NCBI GenBank assembly: GCA_020205615.1
Contig: CM035152.1
Location: forward strand, 117,898,043-117,962,042
DNA length: 64,000 nucleotides
Origin: Panax quinquefolius
Lineage: Eukaryota; Streptophyta; Magnoliopsida; Apiales; Araliaceae
Direction of reading: 5' to 3'
Under the pieces are notes generated by a model. That model had not been told where the DNA came from and did no database searches. It was given only the letters and a program-made list of their open reading frames with translations. Position 1 is the first letter of the stretch, and each line of letters opens with the position of its first letter. Positions 22,021 to 33,807 of the stretch are shown in pieces. The translations under genes and the position numbers were made by a program.

Positions 22021-24524
22021 GAAACAATGGCAAAATTTTCTTATGTTCTGTGAAATCGAATTTGTTGAATTATTGATATATAACTGGTAATTGTGATTAT
22101 ATGTATTGATTATGTTTGAGTTTGTATGTAAACAAGAATTCGTATGCTAATTGCAGTTAAAAAGGAAGAAAAGTAAATTATAGTATATATTTGCTTGTGG
22201 CTTGTAAAAGTACTAATTTTAGTGGTCAATTTGTATGTTAATTTGTGAATTGAATCTTGATTATGCTAATCCATTAAGAAACGTAGATAACGTAATTTGA
22301 ACGAAGTGATTTGGTCAAGTATAGAAATTACAGTGATGGATTTTGTAAAGGATGTCAAAAAATGGAGTTTTCATATGAAAATATAGAATTTGAGAAATTA
22401 AACTTGTGTAAGTTGTTGTTAAATTGTTCTAAGTGGTTGAATATGTGAGGAAACATGTTTGTGTTGGTTTTATATCATTTGTTTGTGTTAATTTCACTGT
22501 TTGGTGGGTGAAATTCGTGTTAATTGGGCTAAAGTCGACTCTTTGTTCATGCCGTTTACGCTTTATCTTCTTATTTGCAAAGTATTCAAGTATTTGCCAA
22601 GGCAATTTGGCAATGCAGCTATGCTCCCGTCCCAGAGCTTATGTATATGGGCAATTGCGCCATCCAATCGATCTGAGAGGTGACCTGCTTCTTCTTGCAG
22701 ACTTGGGATAGCGACACTATAACTTGGTCTAATGATGTGTTAACTTAATAAACATGGAATATGAAGGTTAAAAGCAGAACCGTATCATGTCATTGATAAT
22801 TTCAAGGTTGAAAATGATTAGTAAGTTATGAACGCGATATGTTAGGACTTAGTATATATAATGATTAGTAAATGAGTGTTGTGAAGGTTAACACTTGAAA
22901 TTCCTGATAATTGTATAGTAGCAGAAGACTTGTGCTAAAATGATAAGTTTAGCAAGAAATGTGCATGTTATGGTAAGTTAGCATATCGAATAGGTATTGT
23001 GGTTCTAAACCTATGTGTAGGATATTGAGATGTCGTGAGTTGTAATTGTATAGCTTACGCAAGAGGCAAGTTCCTAACCTTTGCTACTTTATTATTCAAC
23101 AAGGTTACTTTTCACTGTTATGTTATATTTATGCAAATTCTCTATCTCTAATCTTTTGTTAACGATTTATTGTCATGCAAGTTCTTTAACTTCATTTATT
23201 GTTGAGTAAGTTAGTTTATCTTTGTTTCTTTATTCCAATCGAGATTACCTTGGTTATTCAAAGTCTATAATTTTATTGTAAGAAGTGTGTTTATTCAGTT
23301 ACTAATAACTGTTGTTTGATCTTCGTTCTTCAATATCATTGTACTATCTTACATTATTGTATCAAACTCTAAGTGGCTTAGCGATCCTATAACAATTCAA
23401 CTAATCTTTAGTTAATGAATATTCTAAACTCTAAATTACCCTTGAAGTCAACCCAAACCAAACTTCCTTTGGTTTGTTTATGTACTCACACACCTTTGAA
23501 AGCATGTTGTCGTTGATAACATTTGTTCAACTTTGAAATTGTTGATACTCTAGCTCTTATTGATTCTTCGATATACCTTGTTCGTGAAGACATTATAATC
23601 AAACCCTTGAATAGTTATTGATTTCTATATGATTCAACCAATATTTGGTTGATAAGCGTTCTAAAAATCTAGACTTCCTTTGAAGCTAATTCCCAACCAA
23701 ACTTTCTTTGGTTCGAACACGATAATCTAAGTTTTGAGATGAACAACCTTATATCGTGGATTATTTTAAAGCTACGTAATAAGCGTTAAAATGTTTAATT
23801 GTACATAGTACAAAGGGTTGATCACACCGAGTACGGAATGATGGTCCATATAGTCGTTTAGATCGTTAAAGGTTATAGTAGAAACACCATGAACCTAGGA
23901 TATAGATGATGATTATAGTCTTTTAGACTGTTAAAGGTTAAAGTAGAAATATTTGAGAACCTAGAATAGAGTTTGTGGTCTTGTGACCCTCAGTGTATTC
24001 TTTGATGTTGTTATCTATTGTTAACTTAAACGTTCATTATTCCTTTGAACTCATAGTTGTTGAATTAAAGTTTCTTGTTCCGGTAAGAATACTTTACCAT
24101 TGAAAGCTCCTTTAATTGTCATTCATAAAACGTTATTGTATATTATCCTTCTTGTGGGCAATTGTTTGCTCACTCTTGCACAAAAACAATGCAGATATGA
24201 AGTTATAAGTTTGAAGAGCTTTCTACAAGTAAGGGCAAGGACAAAGTGCTTTGATTAGATGACAACGTTTAATTTATCTTTTATTTATGAAGCTTATGTA
24301 ATAGATTTATTTATGATCATGTTTTAATTTTTCCACGATGATTGTAATAAAGGTTAGATTACCAGGATTTATTTTAGATTATGTAACCCTTTAATGGGAG
24401 AGATTCATTGTTTAAACTTTTGAGTTTAATTATATCCTTTATTTATGGGTAGTTAGTTATGATTTAATTGGACAGTGAACACCAAATCTGTGGGATTGAA
24501 GTGCTCGGATTTGGGGGTGTCACA
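21139..24524 (+). repeat. A2 5' LTR
   Basis: It starts TGTAACAATCC and ends GGGGGTGTCACA. It contains a (TA)25 run (21971-22020) after a donor-like AAGGTATT, a variable GC-richer island (22530-22720) and the TTGCTCACTCTTGC motif (about 24165). It is near-identical to the 3' LTR outside that island. Confidence 0.95.
21971..22020. repeat. (TA)n microsatellite in A2 5' LTR
   Basis: About 25 TA units with one interruption. The 3' LTR has its counterpart at 29259-29300, slightly shorter, and A1 has only a short imperfect one near 10990-11012. Confidence 0.92.
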
Positions 24525-24527
24525 AGT

Positions 24528-24539
24528 TGGTATCAAAGC
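24528..24539 (+). other. A2 primer-binding site
   Basis: TGGTATCAAAGC, three bases after the LTR end, differs from the usual initiator Met-tRNA site in one base. Confidence 0.88.
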
Positions 24540-24778
24540 ATTAGGTTATGGACCTTAGGCGGGGAAACCTTAGGTTATAACCTTTTAGGAGATCAAAGAT
24601 ATAGAGGCGTTAAACTCTTATCGAGTTCTAAGGAATGAATTGAGGGAAATTCATTGAAGATAAAATGATAAAAGACTTTTTGTGTTTATGTGTTAATGAC
24701 TTATGTGCTCGCAAGTATTTAGGAGTAGCGATTTTTATACACATCAAGTTGTGGGGTTGTTAAAACTCTATTGTCAGA

Positions 24779-25300
24779 ATGACTGACGAAGGAAGATAGG
24801 GATTAGGATCCCTGAGAAGTTCATACAGTCTGAGTATGGTTTGTATTGGGAAAGCCATACCCATTGTTTTCTAATGTAGCACGTGGGTATGAGCTTGAGT
24901 TTGAACGCAAGGATAAATGTGAAGTGAACAAGGTGAAGGATGAGTGCGAGGAGGGGGATTCCTCAAATGAAGTGTATGGTCATAACATTGAGTTATAAAA
25001 GAAGGTCGAGAAATTAGAAGGTCAAGCCGTAAAGCACCAAGCCACGTTAGCACAAGGAGATGTCGCGACTCAAGACCTTACTGCACAACTTGCGGATGTA
25101 GAATGGATATTAGCACAATCAGAGTATTAAAGAAGATAGTTATTAGCTAGGAATGAGATTGCGCAGGAATGATTTGGGGAAAAAAAAGTTAGCAAAGCGT
25201 GCGAGAGCTGAAGACGCGTGGGTGAAGGCTTCTAAACGCATAGATCGTGTTGAAGACAAGTTGAAGAAGTCCAAGAGAATGATGAAACATAGAATTTAAT
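24779..25300 (+). pseudogene. A2 coiled-coil ORF before gag, decayed
   Basis: The ATG at 24779 follows CTATTGTCAG, an acceptor-like end two bases upstream. MTDEGR is followed by stops; then broken frames give KKVEKLEGQAVKHQ, LTAQLADVE and RARAEDAWVKASKR, a Glu/Lys/Gln-rich heptad pattern. The same stops occur in A1. The B2 ORF has the similar ELEEQAEERQ and SDAWVKAARR segments, so the domain is shared between LTR families. An insertion of A bases near 25179 breaks the frame here but not in A1. Confidence 0.6.
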
Positions 25301-25672
25301 CTTCCAATCTCCTGACGATTCGTATCGTGGAGCAAGAGCGCAATGCAGTTGTACAATTTGGAATGTTCTTGTAGATTTCAAGAAAAAACATTAAGATTAT
25401 TTATAAATCACGATGAAAATTAATGAAATGTAAATCCTGGCTTTTGAAATAAGTAGTGGGATATGATGAAGTAATCCTAGAATTTTATCATTTTAGGATA
25501 AATAATATAAATAGCAGTGAGACTGTTTTATTTTGTGTTGTATGATAAATGAATAAATACATCATTGTTTATTAAGATATGTTATGTGTGGTTTAAAAGT
25601 GGTTGTAATAAGCTTGAAAATTTTAATGTGTGGATGAACGATGATCTAATAGTTCGAGTTTTAAACAGTAAG

Positions 25673-26394
25673 ATGCCGCCTAGAAGAAGACAACAGCGTC
25701 AACAGAGACCCGAGGAATATGCATACAATAGGGAAGCTAACGCAAATCCAGTGCCACAATTGGTGAATTTTCTGGTGGGAGCACTAGCAAATCAATTGAA
25801 TTTCTGGCTATATAATCAAATCTCGATGTTCCAACCAAATTCATTCACAATGTAAATTTGGAAAGAACGATTGACGTGACGGGGAAGGTAATACGCTAAC
25901 ATATATAATCAAGAGCGTAAGGAAAGAAGAGTGAAGATGATAAGGTGGGAGATAGCCATACCGGTAACGCTCGGAAAAGAAAGTGGAACAATGGTATCGA
26001 CGCTGAAAATCAGCAAGGGAATGAAAAGAAGAAGGTGGAGGCATGTAGCAACTGCGGAAAGAAACATGTAGGTGTTTGTTTGAAGGGAAAAAGGGTGTGC
26101 TTTAATTGTGGTTTGAAGGGCCACATTGCACCAAAGTGTTCAAGACCGAGGAAGGGAGCCTGCTTCACGTGTGGATCAAAAGAGCACTTGGCTCGAGGGT
26201 GCCCAAAGAAAGCGGTAGGAAAAGCAAGTGGAAGCAAAGGGGGCAGTGGCAAACTGGTTATTGTTGAATCAGCTTTGCCGTGTCGACCAACCAAACAATC
26301 AGCCAACATGACGATCCAGGACGCAATGCAAGGTATGGTTCTGATCAGTTATTTGTATGACTGTGTGTTATTTAATTCAAGTGCCACTTGTTAG
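25673..26394 (+). pseudogene. gag: A2 gag remnant with zinc knuckles
   Basis: MPPRRRQQRQQ at 25673 gives a typical basic Gag start and runs to the SMFQPNSF text, where a stop follows. A second frame (25945-26394) carries CSNCGKKHVGVC and the CCHC knuckles CFNCGLKGHIAPKC and CFTCGSKEHLARGC. The capsid domain between them is missing, exactly as in A1. The reading continues into VLFNSSATC, the damaged protease motif, and stops. The shared layout shows that the deletion predates the insertion of both copies. Confidence 0.85.
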
Positions 26395-26970
26395 TTTATG
26401 CATGAGGAATTCATTCAGGAACTAGATTCATTTCGGGGAGAGTTACACTATTCACTTGTTAGTGATGTCAATGGATTTATTCCCGATTTGATTTATGAGA
26501 CTCTGAGGAAGTCAAAGGTAGTATTTTATTCTTTTAGTTGCACCTGTGATGTCTCTACGAGATAGTACATGAAATTTTATGTTGTATAGCGATGCATTAT
26601 ACAATATGTGAGGCTGTGTGGGTAGGCGGAACTGCAGGGTCACCTTATATGTATCGCGTTAGTTAAAATTTTTACGTGAAAGGATATCCGACTCAAGATC
26701 CAGAGCTAGAGGTAGTAGTGGTTGCCCTGAGGATTTAGAGGTGTTATTTTGGAAAGTAGTGTGAGATATAAACAAACCATAAGTGTCTAAAGTATATTCC
26801 CGCATAGGAGTATTTAAGCATGTGTTTCAAGTGATAATTGAAGTTGTTCAAGGATTATGACTACAAAATCCTAAACGAACGTGATTGCCGACGTCTTAAG
26901 AAAAAGGGTTGGAGTTATTTTTATTAATTGTGCAAGATGGGTTCATAATAGAAATGACTAGGCGGTGGTA

Positions 26971-27013
<43 letters not shown>

Positions 27014-28310
27014 CAGAGGAGAAGCTATTTAGATGGAAAATGGTACAGTTTTGGTAGACAGAGTAAAGGAAGAGAAGCTGCAAGATGAAGGTGTCAAATT
27101 CATAATCGATATTGAAGGATAGTTGAAAGTAGAAGGAAGAAACTAGATTTCGCTAATACCATGAATTGAAAATGAAGTTTGCATAAAATTTATATGTTGA
27201 ATCAACTAGGAAGCACGAGATTATATATTGCCTTCGATAATACTATTTGTGGCAAGATATATCGATAGAATTTGTGGTATGTCAAAGTTAGCATTTTAGT
27301 TATCGAACAGTGTGTGAATTTATTTGCTAACGAAATTGTTTTAAGGCACGGTGTCTCAGCGTCAATTATGTCAAATCGAGATTCACGATTTACATTGAAT
27401 TTCCAGAAATGGTTTGCAAGAACGTGTGGAATGCAATTAGAAATATGTATGTCATAACATTTGCAAATTGATTGCCAAAATAAAAGGAAATCCAGACATT
27501 GGAAGGCATGCTAAGTGCACGAGAAGTTTTCGATAACGTCATACGAGGTATCCACATTAAGCAAGTTATGGGCAAGTTAAAAATAATTTAAGAGTAAGGT
27601 AATGCCAGGTGGGATTTCAATTGAGGACTCATATGGTAATTAAGTCGTACATATTTTTGTATGGGCATAGGTTTTGTGCGTATACTTGGTTTATCACATT
27701 GATAATCATTGGAATATCGGTATTGCGCTATCCATGTATATGTGGTGGAAATGAGATTCTTTTCTCATATATGTATTTGATAGTTAGAGGATATTAAGAG
27801 TAGGATCGGTTCTTAAAACTAAAGCATATGGTAAGTTCGTGACTCATAATCATATGGTATGTTTTGAACCCCTCAGCAAATAAACGCCTATGGTCTGACT
27901 AGGATAAGTTCCTAAACTCATATGATTATGGCAAGTTCCTGAATTTCCAAAGTGTGATAAGTTTGACGAACTATATTGGGTATAAATCGGTTATAGTATA
28001 GGAAGCAGTGATGAAGTTGAAAAGATGGTTTTGAGGTAGCCTTACCTCTACAGTTAGAACGTATTCGTAATGTTTTTCATGTTTTGGTGATATGATCGAA
28101 CAAGCCCGATTGCAATCATGTGATGGTTATGAACCATTATAGTTGTTGTTCTACTAGGAAATTTCTATCCAGATAGTTGACAGAAAAGAACAAATGTTCA
28201 GGAATGAGGTGATACCTTCTGTGAAGGTGATATAGAGGAACCACATTGTCGAAGAGGCTACGTGGGAACTTGAAGATGAAATAATGAAGAATCATCCTGA
28301 GTGATTTGTT
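26355..28310 (+). pseudogene. pol: A2 pol remnant without RT
   Basis: The protease motif VLFNSSATC at 26364-26390 lacks the catalytic Asp and is followed by a stop. An integrase core piece at 27300-27440 reads LFANEIVLRHGVSASIMSN then RDSRFTLNFQKW; the second catalytic Asp (S-D-R in active enzymes) is Asn. GPY/F-like text (LPLQLERIRNVF, about 28030-28075) and a chromodomain tail (RNHIVEEATWELEDE, about 28235-28285) follow in other frames. No RT or RNase H motif is present in the roughly 900 bp between protease and integrase. Frames are broken throughout. Confidence 0.78.
26973..27007. repeat. (TA)n microsatellite in A2 internal region
   Basis: About 17 TA units. The corresponding place in A1 (near 5300) has only ATATATG, so the expansion is specific to A2. 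Confidence 0.92.
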
Positions 28311-28409
28311 TAGTTTGTGTCTTCGATTCTGGGGACAGAATCTTGGTAAGGAGGAAAGAATGTGACGATTTGATTTGTTAAGTTATGATTCTGGGGACAA
28401 AATTCTTGT

Positions 28410-28422
28410 AAGGAGGGAAGGA
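28410..28422 (+). other. A2 polypurine tract
   Basis: AAGGAGGGAAGGA directly precedes the TGTAACAATCC of the 3' LTR. Confidence 0.9.
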
Positions 28423-29255
28423 TGTAACAATCCGGAATTTCAAATTTAAATTTTAAATATTTATTGAATTATCAAAATATTTATTTGAGGTGTTTATTGT
28501 TGAATAAATATTTTAAGTGATGTTAATATGGTATATTTATTAAATTAAATAAATAGTTTAGCTGATGTTGATGTGATTATTGTTATTAAATATTTATGAA
28601 TTAAATATTTAATTTGGTGAATTACAATATAACTTGAGATGTTATATTGTTGTTTTAATTTAATAAATTATAGTGGTATATTAAATTATTAAATAAAATT
28701 ATAATAAAATTATAATTTTGTAATATTTATTTAAGTGGAGTATTTATTTAAAATATGGAATGTGTAATTAATTTATTTGATTTAATGTGGATATGGAAAT
28801 CTAAATAAATAATATGTGATTATAAATTATAAACTAAATTATTTATTAAAATAATTAAGGTAGTTTTAAATTGATTTAACCCAAACAAGGCTTAAAATAT
28901 TAAGTCTTTATATTTTAAAGACTTTTTGCCAAACAAAGCCTTATGGATTTTGGATTTCTTAATATTTGAATTATAATAATATAAATAAAATAAATTAAAA
29001 TAATAAATATAATATATTTATAATCTATACATTATATGTTATAACTGATTAGGCTTATTATGGCCATATCAGTTTTCTTTTATTATTACGCATACATGGT
29101 TATCAGTTTTGGGGGATTATACGCATTCTAGTTTTCCTAAGCCTAAGACTACAGAGAGCTTGAGAGAATTGAGAGGAGGTTCTGAGGATTTCAAAGCATC
29201 TTCAATGTTTAGCAAGAATTAACAAGCCAATTGAAGATATTTTGTCTAACCTTTG

Positions 29256-29305
<50 letters not shown>

Positions 29306-31813
29306 AAAATTACTTTATGTTCTATGAAATCAAATTTGTTGAATTATTGATATATAACTGGTAATTGTGATTATATGTATTGGTTATGTTTGAGTTTGTA
29401 TGTAAACAAGAATTGTGATGCTAATTGCGCGCTAAAAAGGAAGAAAAGTAAATTACAGTATATATTTGCTTGTGGTTTGTAAAAGTACCAATTTTAGTGG
29501 TCAATTTGTATGTTAATTTGTGAATTGAGGCTTGATTATGCTAGTCCATTAAGAAACGTAGATAATGTAATTTGAAAGAAGTGATTTGGTCAAGTATAGA
29601 AATTACAGTGATGGATTTTGTTAAGGATGTCAAAAAATGGAGTTTTCATATGAAAATATAGAATTTGAGAAATTAAACTTGTGTAAGTTGTTGTTAAATT
29701 GTTCTAAGTGGTTGAATATGTGAGGAAACATGTTTGTGTTGGTTTTATATCATTTGTTTGTGTTAATTTCACTGTTTGGTGGATGAAATTTGTGTTAATT
29801 GGGCTAAAGTTCCATCTTGTTCATGCCGTTTACGCTTCTGTCAGTATGCCAAAGTAGTTGCTGCTTGCTAAGCGCCAAATAAGGCAAAAATGCGCAAAGT
29901 TTGCTTGCTATCTTACGTTCGAGAGCTTATGTATGGCAATTGTTTGCGCCATACAACGATCTGAGGCGAATGACCTGCTGCTGCTTTGTCAGACTTGGGA
30001 TAAATGACTATAACTTGGTCTAATGATGTGTTAACTTAATAAACATGGAATATGAAGGTTAAAGCAGAACCGTATCATGTCATTGATAATTTCAAGGTTA
30101 AAAATGATTAGTAAGTTATGAATGTGATATATTAGGACTTAGTATATATAATGATTAGTAAACAGGTGTTGTGAAGGTTAACACTTGAAATTCCTGATAA
30201 TTGTATAGTAGCAGAAGACTTGTACTAAAATGATAAGTTTAGCAAGAAATGTGCATGTTATGGTATGTTAGCATATCTAATAGGTATTGTGGTTCTAAAC
30301 CTATGTGTAGGATATTGGAGTACGTGAGTTGTAATTGTATAGCTTACGCAAGAGGCAAGTTCCCTAACATTTTCTACTTTATTATTCAGCAAGGTTACTT
30401 TTCATTGTTATGTTATGCTTATGCAAATTCTCTATCTCTAATCTTTTATTAACGATTTATTGTCATGCAAGTTTTTTAACTTCATTTATTGTTGAGTAAG
30501 TTAGTTTATCTTTGTTTCTTTATTCCAATCGAGATTACCTTAGTTATTCAAAGTCTATAATTTTATTGTAAGAAGTGTGTTTATTCAGCTACTAATAACT
30601 GTTGTTTGATCTTCGTTCTTCAATATCATTATACTATCTTAAATTATTGTATCGAACTCTAAGTTGCTTAGCGATCCTTTACCAATTCAACTAATCTTTA
30701 GTTAATGAATATTCTAAACTCTAAATTACCCTTGAAGTCAACCCAAACCAAACTTCCTTTGGTTTGTTTATGTACTCACACACCTTTGAAAGCATGTTGT
30801 CGTTGATAACATTTGTTCAACTCAGAAATTGTTGATACTCTAGCTCTTATTGATTCTTTGATATACCTTATTTGTGAAGACATTATAATCAAACCCTTGG
30901 ATAGTTATTGATTTCTATATGATTTAACCATATTTGGTTGATGAGCGTTCTAAAAATCTAGACTTCCTTTGAAGCTAATTCCCAACCAAACTTTCTTTGG
31001 TTCGGAACCTGATAATCTAAGCTGAGATGAACAACCCTATATCAGGGGATTATTTTAGAGCTACACAATAGCGTTAAAATGTTTGTGCAATACATAAGAC
31101 ACAAAGGGTCGATCACTTGGAGTACTAATGATGGTCCATATAGTCGCTTAGATCATTAAAAGGTTATAGGAGAAACACCTGTGAACCTAAGACATAGATG
31201 ATGATTATAGTCTTTTAGACTGTTAAAGGTTAAAGTAGAAATACTTGAGAACCTAGAATAGAGTTCGTGGTCTTGTGACCCTCAGTGTATTCTTTGATGT
31301 TGTTATCTATTGTTAACTTAAACGTTCATTATTCCTTTGAACTCATAGTTGTTGAATTAAAGTTTATTGTTCCGGTAAGAATACTTTACCATTGAAAGCT
31401 CAGTTAATCGTCATTCATAAAACGTTATTGTATATTATCCTTCTTGTGGGCAATTGTTTGCTCACTCTTGCACAAAACAATACAGATGAAGTTTATAAGT
31501 TTGAATAGCTTTCTACAAGCAAGGGCAAGGACAAAGTGCTTGTTTAGACGATGATGTTTAATTTATCTTTTATTTATGAAGCTTATGTAATAGATTTATT
31601 TATGATCATGTTTTAATTTTTCCGCTGATGATGTAATAAAGGTTAGATTACCTGGGATTTATTTTAGATTATGTAACCCCTTTAATGGGAGATTAATTGT
31701 TTAAACTTTTGAGTTTAATTATATCCTTTATTTATGGGTAGTTAGTTATGATTTTATTGGACAGTGAACACCAAATATGTGGGATTGAAGTGCTCGGATT
31801 TGGGGGTGTCACA
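28423..31813 (+). repeat. A2 3' LTR
   Basis: This LTR pairs with 21139-24524. It differs strongly only in the island at about 29810-30005, the TA run (29259-29300) and short clusters near CAG/CTG words. Confidence 0.95.
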
Positions 31814-32528
31814 ACAAAGGGCTGATCACCTGGAGTACGGAATGATGGTCCATATAGTCGTTTAGACTGTTAAAGGTTATAGTAAAAGCACCTGTGAACC
31901 TAGGACATAGATGATGATTATAGTCTTTTAGACTGTTAAAGGTTAAAGTAGAAATACTTGAAAACCTAGAATAGAGTTCGTGGTCTTGTGACCCTCAATG
32001 TATTCTTTGATGTTGTTATCTATTGTTAACTTAAACGTTCATTATTTCTTTGAACTCATAGCTGTTGAATTAAAGTTTATTGTTACGGTAAGAACTCTTT
32101 ACCATTGAAAGCTCAGTTAATTGTCATTCATAAAACGTTATTGTATACTATCCTTCTTGTGGGCAATTGTTTGCTCACTCTTGCACAAAACAATGTAGAT
32201 AAAGTTAAGAAGTTTGAAGAGCTTTCTATAAGTAAGGGCAAGGAGGACAAACTGCTTGATTAGATGATAATGTTTAATTTATATTTTATTTATGAAGTTT
32301 ATGTAATAGATTTATTTATAATCATGTTTTAATTTTCTGCTGATGATTATAATAAAGGTTAGATGACCTGAGATTTATTTTATGTGATGTAACCCTTTAA
32401 TGGGAGATTGATTGTTTAAGCTTTTGAGTAAAATTATATCCTTTGTTTATGGGTAGTTAGTTATGATTTAATTGGACAGTGAACACCAAATTTGTGGGAT
32501 TGAAGTTCACTGATTTGGGGGTGTCACA
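31814..32528 (+). repeat. A1 3' LTR, segment 3
   Basis: It begins ACAAAGGGCTGATCACC, the text found inside other A LTRs (about 2110, 23812 and 31095), and ends GGGGGTGTCACA. It completes the A1 3' LTR after A2; the three pieces sum to about 3570 bp. Confidence 0.88.
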
Positions 32529-32908
32529 ATAACTTGTCATCTCAATTATTGATTTAATAATATAAAATATTATAACAATAATTGAATCAAATAACATGAG
32601 ATACTATGCAGTAATTATTGTAGCAATAATTGAATAAAACTGAGTGACTTCTCACGTAAGCATCAATAATCAATACCGTGTGCTACTATGCAACCACGCC
32701 AGACATCGTACTTTTTATCACCGAGTATTTCAACAAGCTTAATCTGGTAAAACTTTTGTCGTTATTTTTTATAAAAGATATTTCTATCATTTTCTAACTC
32801 CGGCTAATAATTCCGCTAGGGCTCCACCAATGATTGTGTTGTCGCATTTAATATTCCTTGTTAAAACGAATATTCTCTGACCAATTGAATATTTTATAAC
32901 AACTTGCT
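32529..32908 (-). repeat. LTR family B fragment, reverse
   Basis: The text matches 56090-56460 of the reverse B LTR (CTCAATTATTGATTTAATAA, GTGACTTCTCACGTAAGC, CAACCACGCCAGACATCG). It stops at CAACTTGC, before the LTR start, where B3 begins. Confidence 0.8.
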
Positions 32909-33807
32909 TGTGGCGCCCCCAAAACAGGTATACATCACCTATCTTGAGTCGCCAAATACATGGTACATAAATCAAATACAAACTTAATTATACAACTGTC
33001 GGGTAATATACGACAAAACATAGTTGAGAGTTTAAACAAGAATATTGCCTTCTAGACAATATCCACTCTCAATGGAGTCCTCATTACAATTATTATCGCA
33101 CTATTTCACAGAATAATGAGGACTACTAAAGCCATTTATCCTGGACCATCACTCCATTTCCCGACTCGTCCTAACTATATTCTCATTTCCAGAAGAGAAC
33201 AATGAAAGAAAAGGGTGAGCTCAACTAGCCTAGTAAGAAATATTATGACTAAGATAATGCATAATAAATTATCCTTAGCCTTCAATAGTATAATAACTGA
33301 TAGAATATAATAGACAACAAGTTTTAGATCAACAACTGCAGTGGAATAAGTAATCCATTAGAAGAGTTAAGTAGAGCATGATATCTACTATCTTCGATGA
33401 TTTAAAAAGTTTTTTTATCAACTTTATCGTTGAGACTCAGCTTAATAAATAAACCACATCATCGAATCATCCCTGCACTACGGACCAAGGATATTCATGT
33501 AATCATCAATGGTCATGATTATACCGAATAATCCCTGGACATAATCATACCAACAACTGTCCATCAATGCACTACGGGCCAATGAGGACTTTTACCACAT
33601 CATTTATAACATTACGGGTCATGATTATACCAAATGATCCCTAATCATAATCATACCAATCAACAGTCCATCTATGCACGTAAGCCAAAGATATTCATCA
33701 CAATATAAGCGTGAGGATGATGACAATGATATAAGAATTAATCAAACAAAATCAAGGATAAATATTAAAGACTTTAAATTTATCTAGAGTTTAAAAATAT
33801 CCAAATT

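Larger units (their letters stand above)
21139..31813 (+). mobile_element. Element A2: complete-length, RT-less Ty3/gypsy element
   Basis: LTRs at 21139-24524 (3386 bp) and 28423-31813 (3391 bp) flank a 3898-bp internal region with PBS and polypurine tract. It lies inside the A1 3' LTR. No 5-bp TSD is visible (left flank AATGA, right flank ACAAA). The internal region matches that of A1 in content and length: coiled-coil ORF, capsid-less gag, dead protease, integrase scraps and chromodomain end. It has large matching LTRs and PBS/PPT but no working enzyme, so it fits a non-autonomous derivative mobilised by a relative. Confidence 0.93.
1788..32528 (+). mobile_element. Element A1: non-autonomous Ty3/gypsy element, host of nested insertions
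   Basis: The reconstructed span holds a 5' LTR remnant (1788-2818), an internal region (2819-10128) and a 3' LTR in three pieces (10129-12048, 20204-21138, 31814-32528). It is interrupted by a solo B LTR (6195-9594), element B1 (12049-20198) and element A2 (21139-31813). Without the solo LTR the internal region is about 3905 bp, almost the same as the 3898 bp of A2. The element has PBS, coiled-coil and gag remnants, a dead protease motif, integrase and chromodomain remnants, and a polypurine tract, but no reverse transcriptase. Its 5' LTR lacks about 2.3 kb on the left, so no TSD can be tested. The chromodomain-like 3' end and long LTRs suggest the Tekay/Del clade (inference). Confidence 0.85.
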
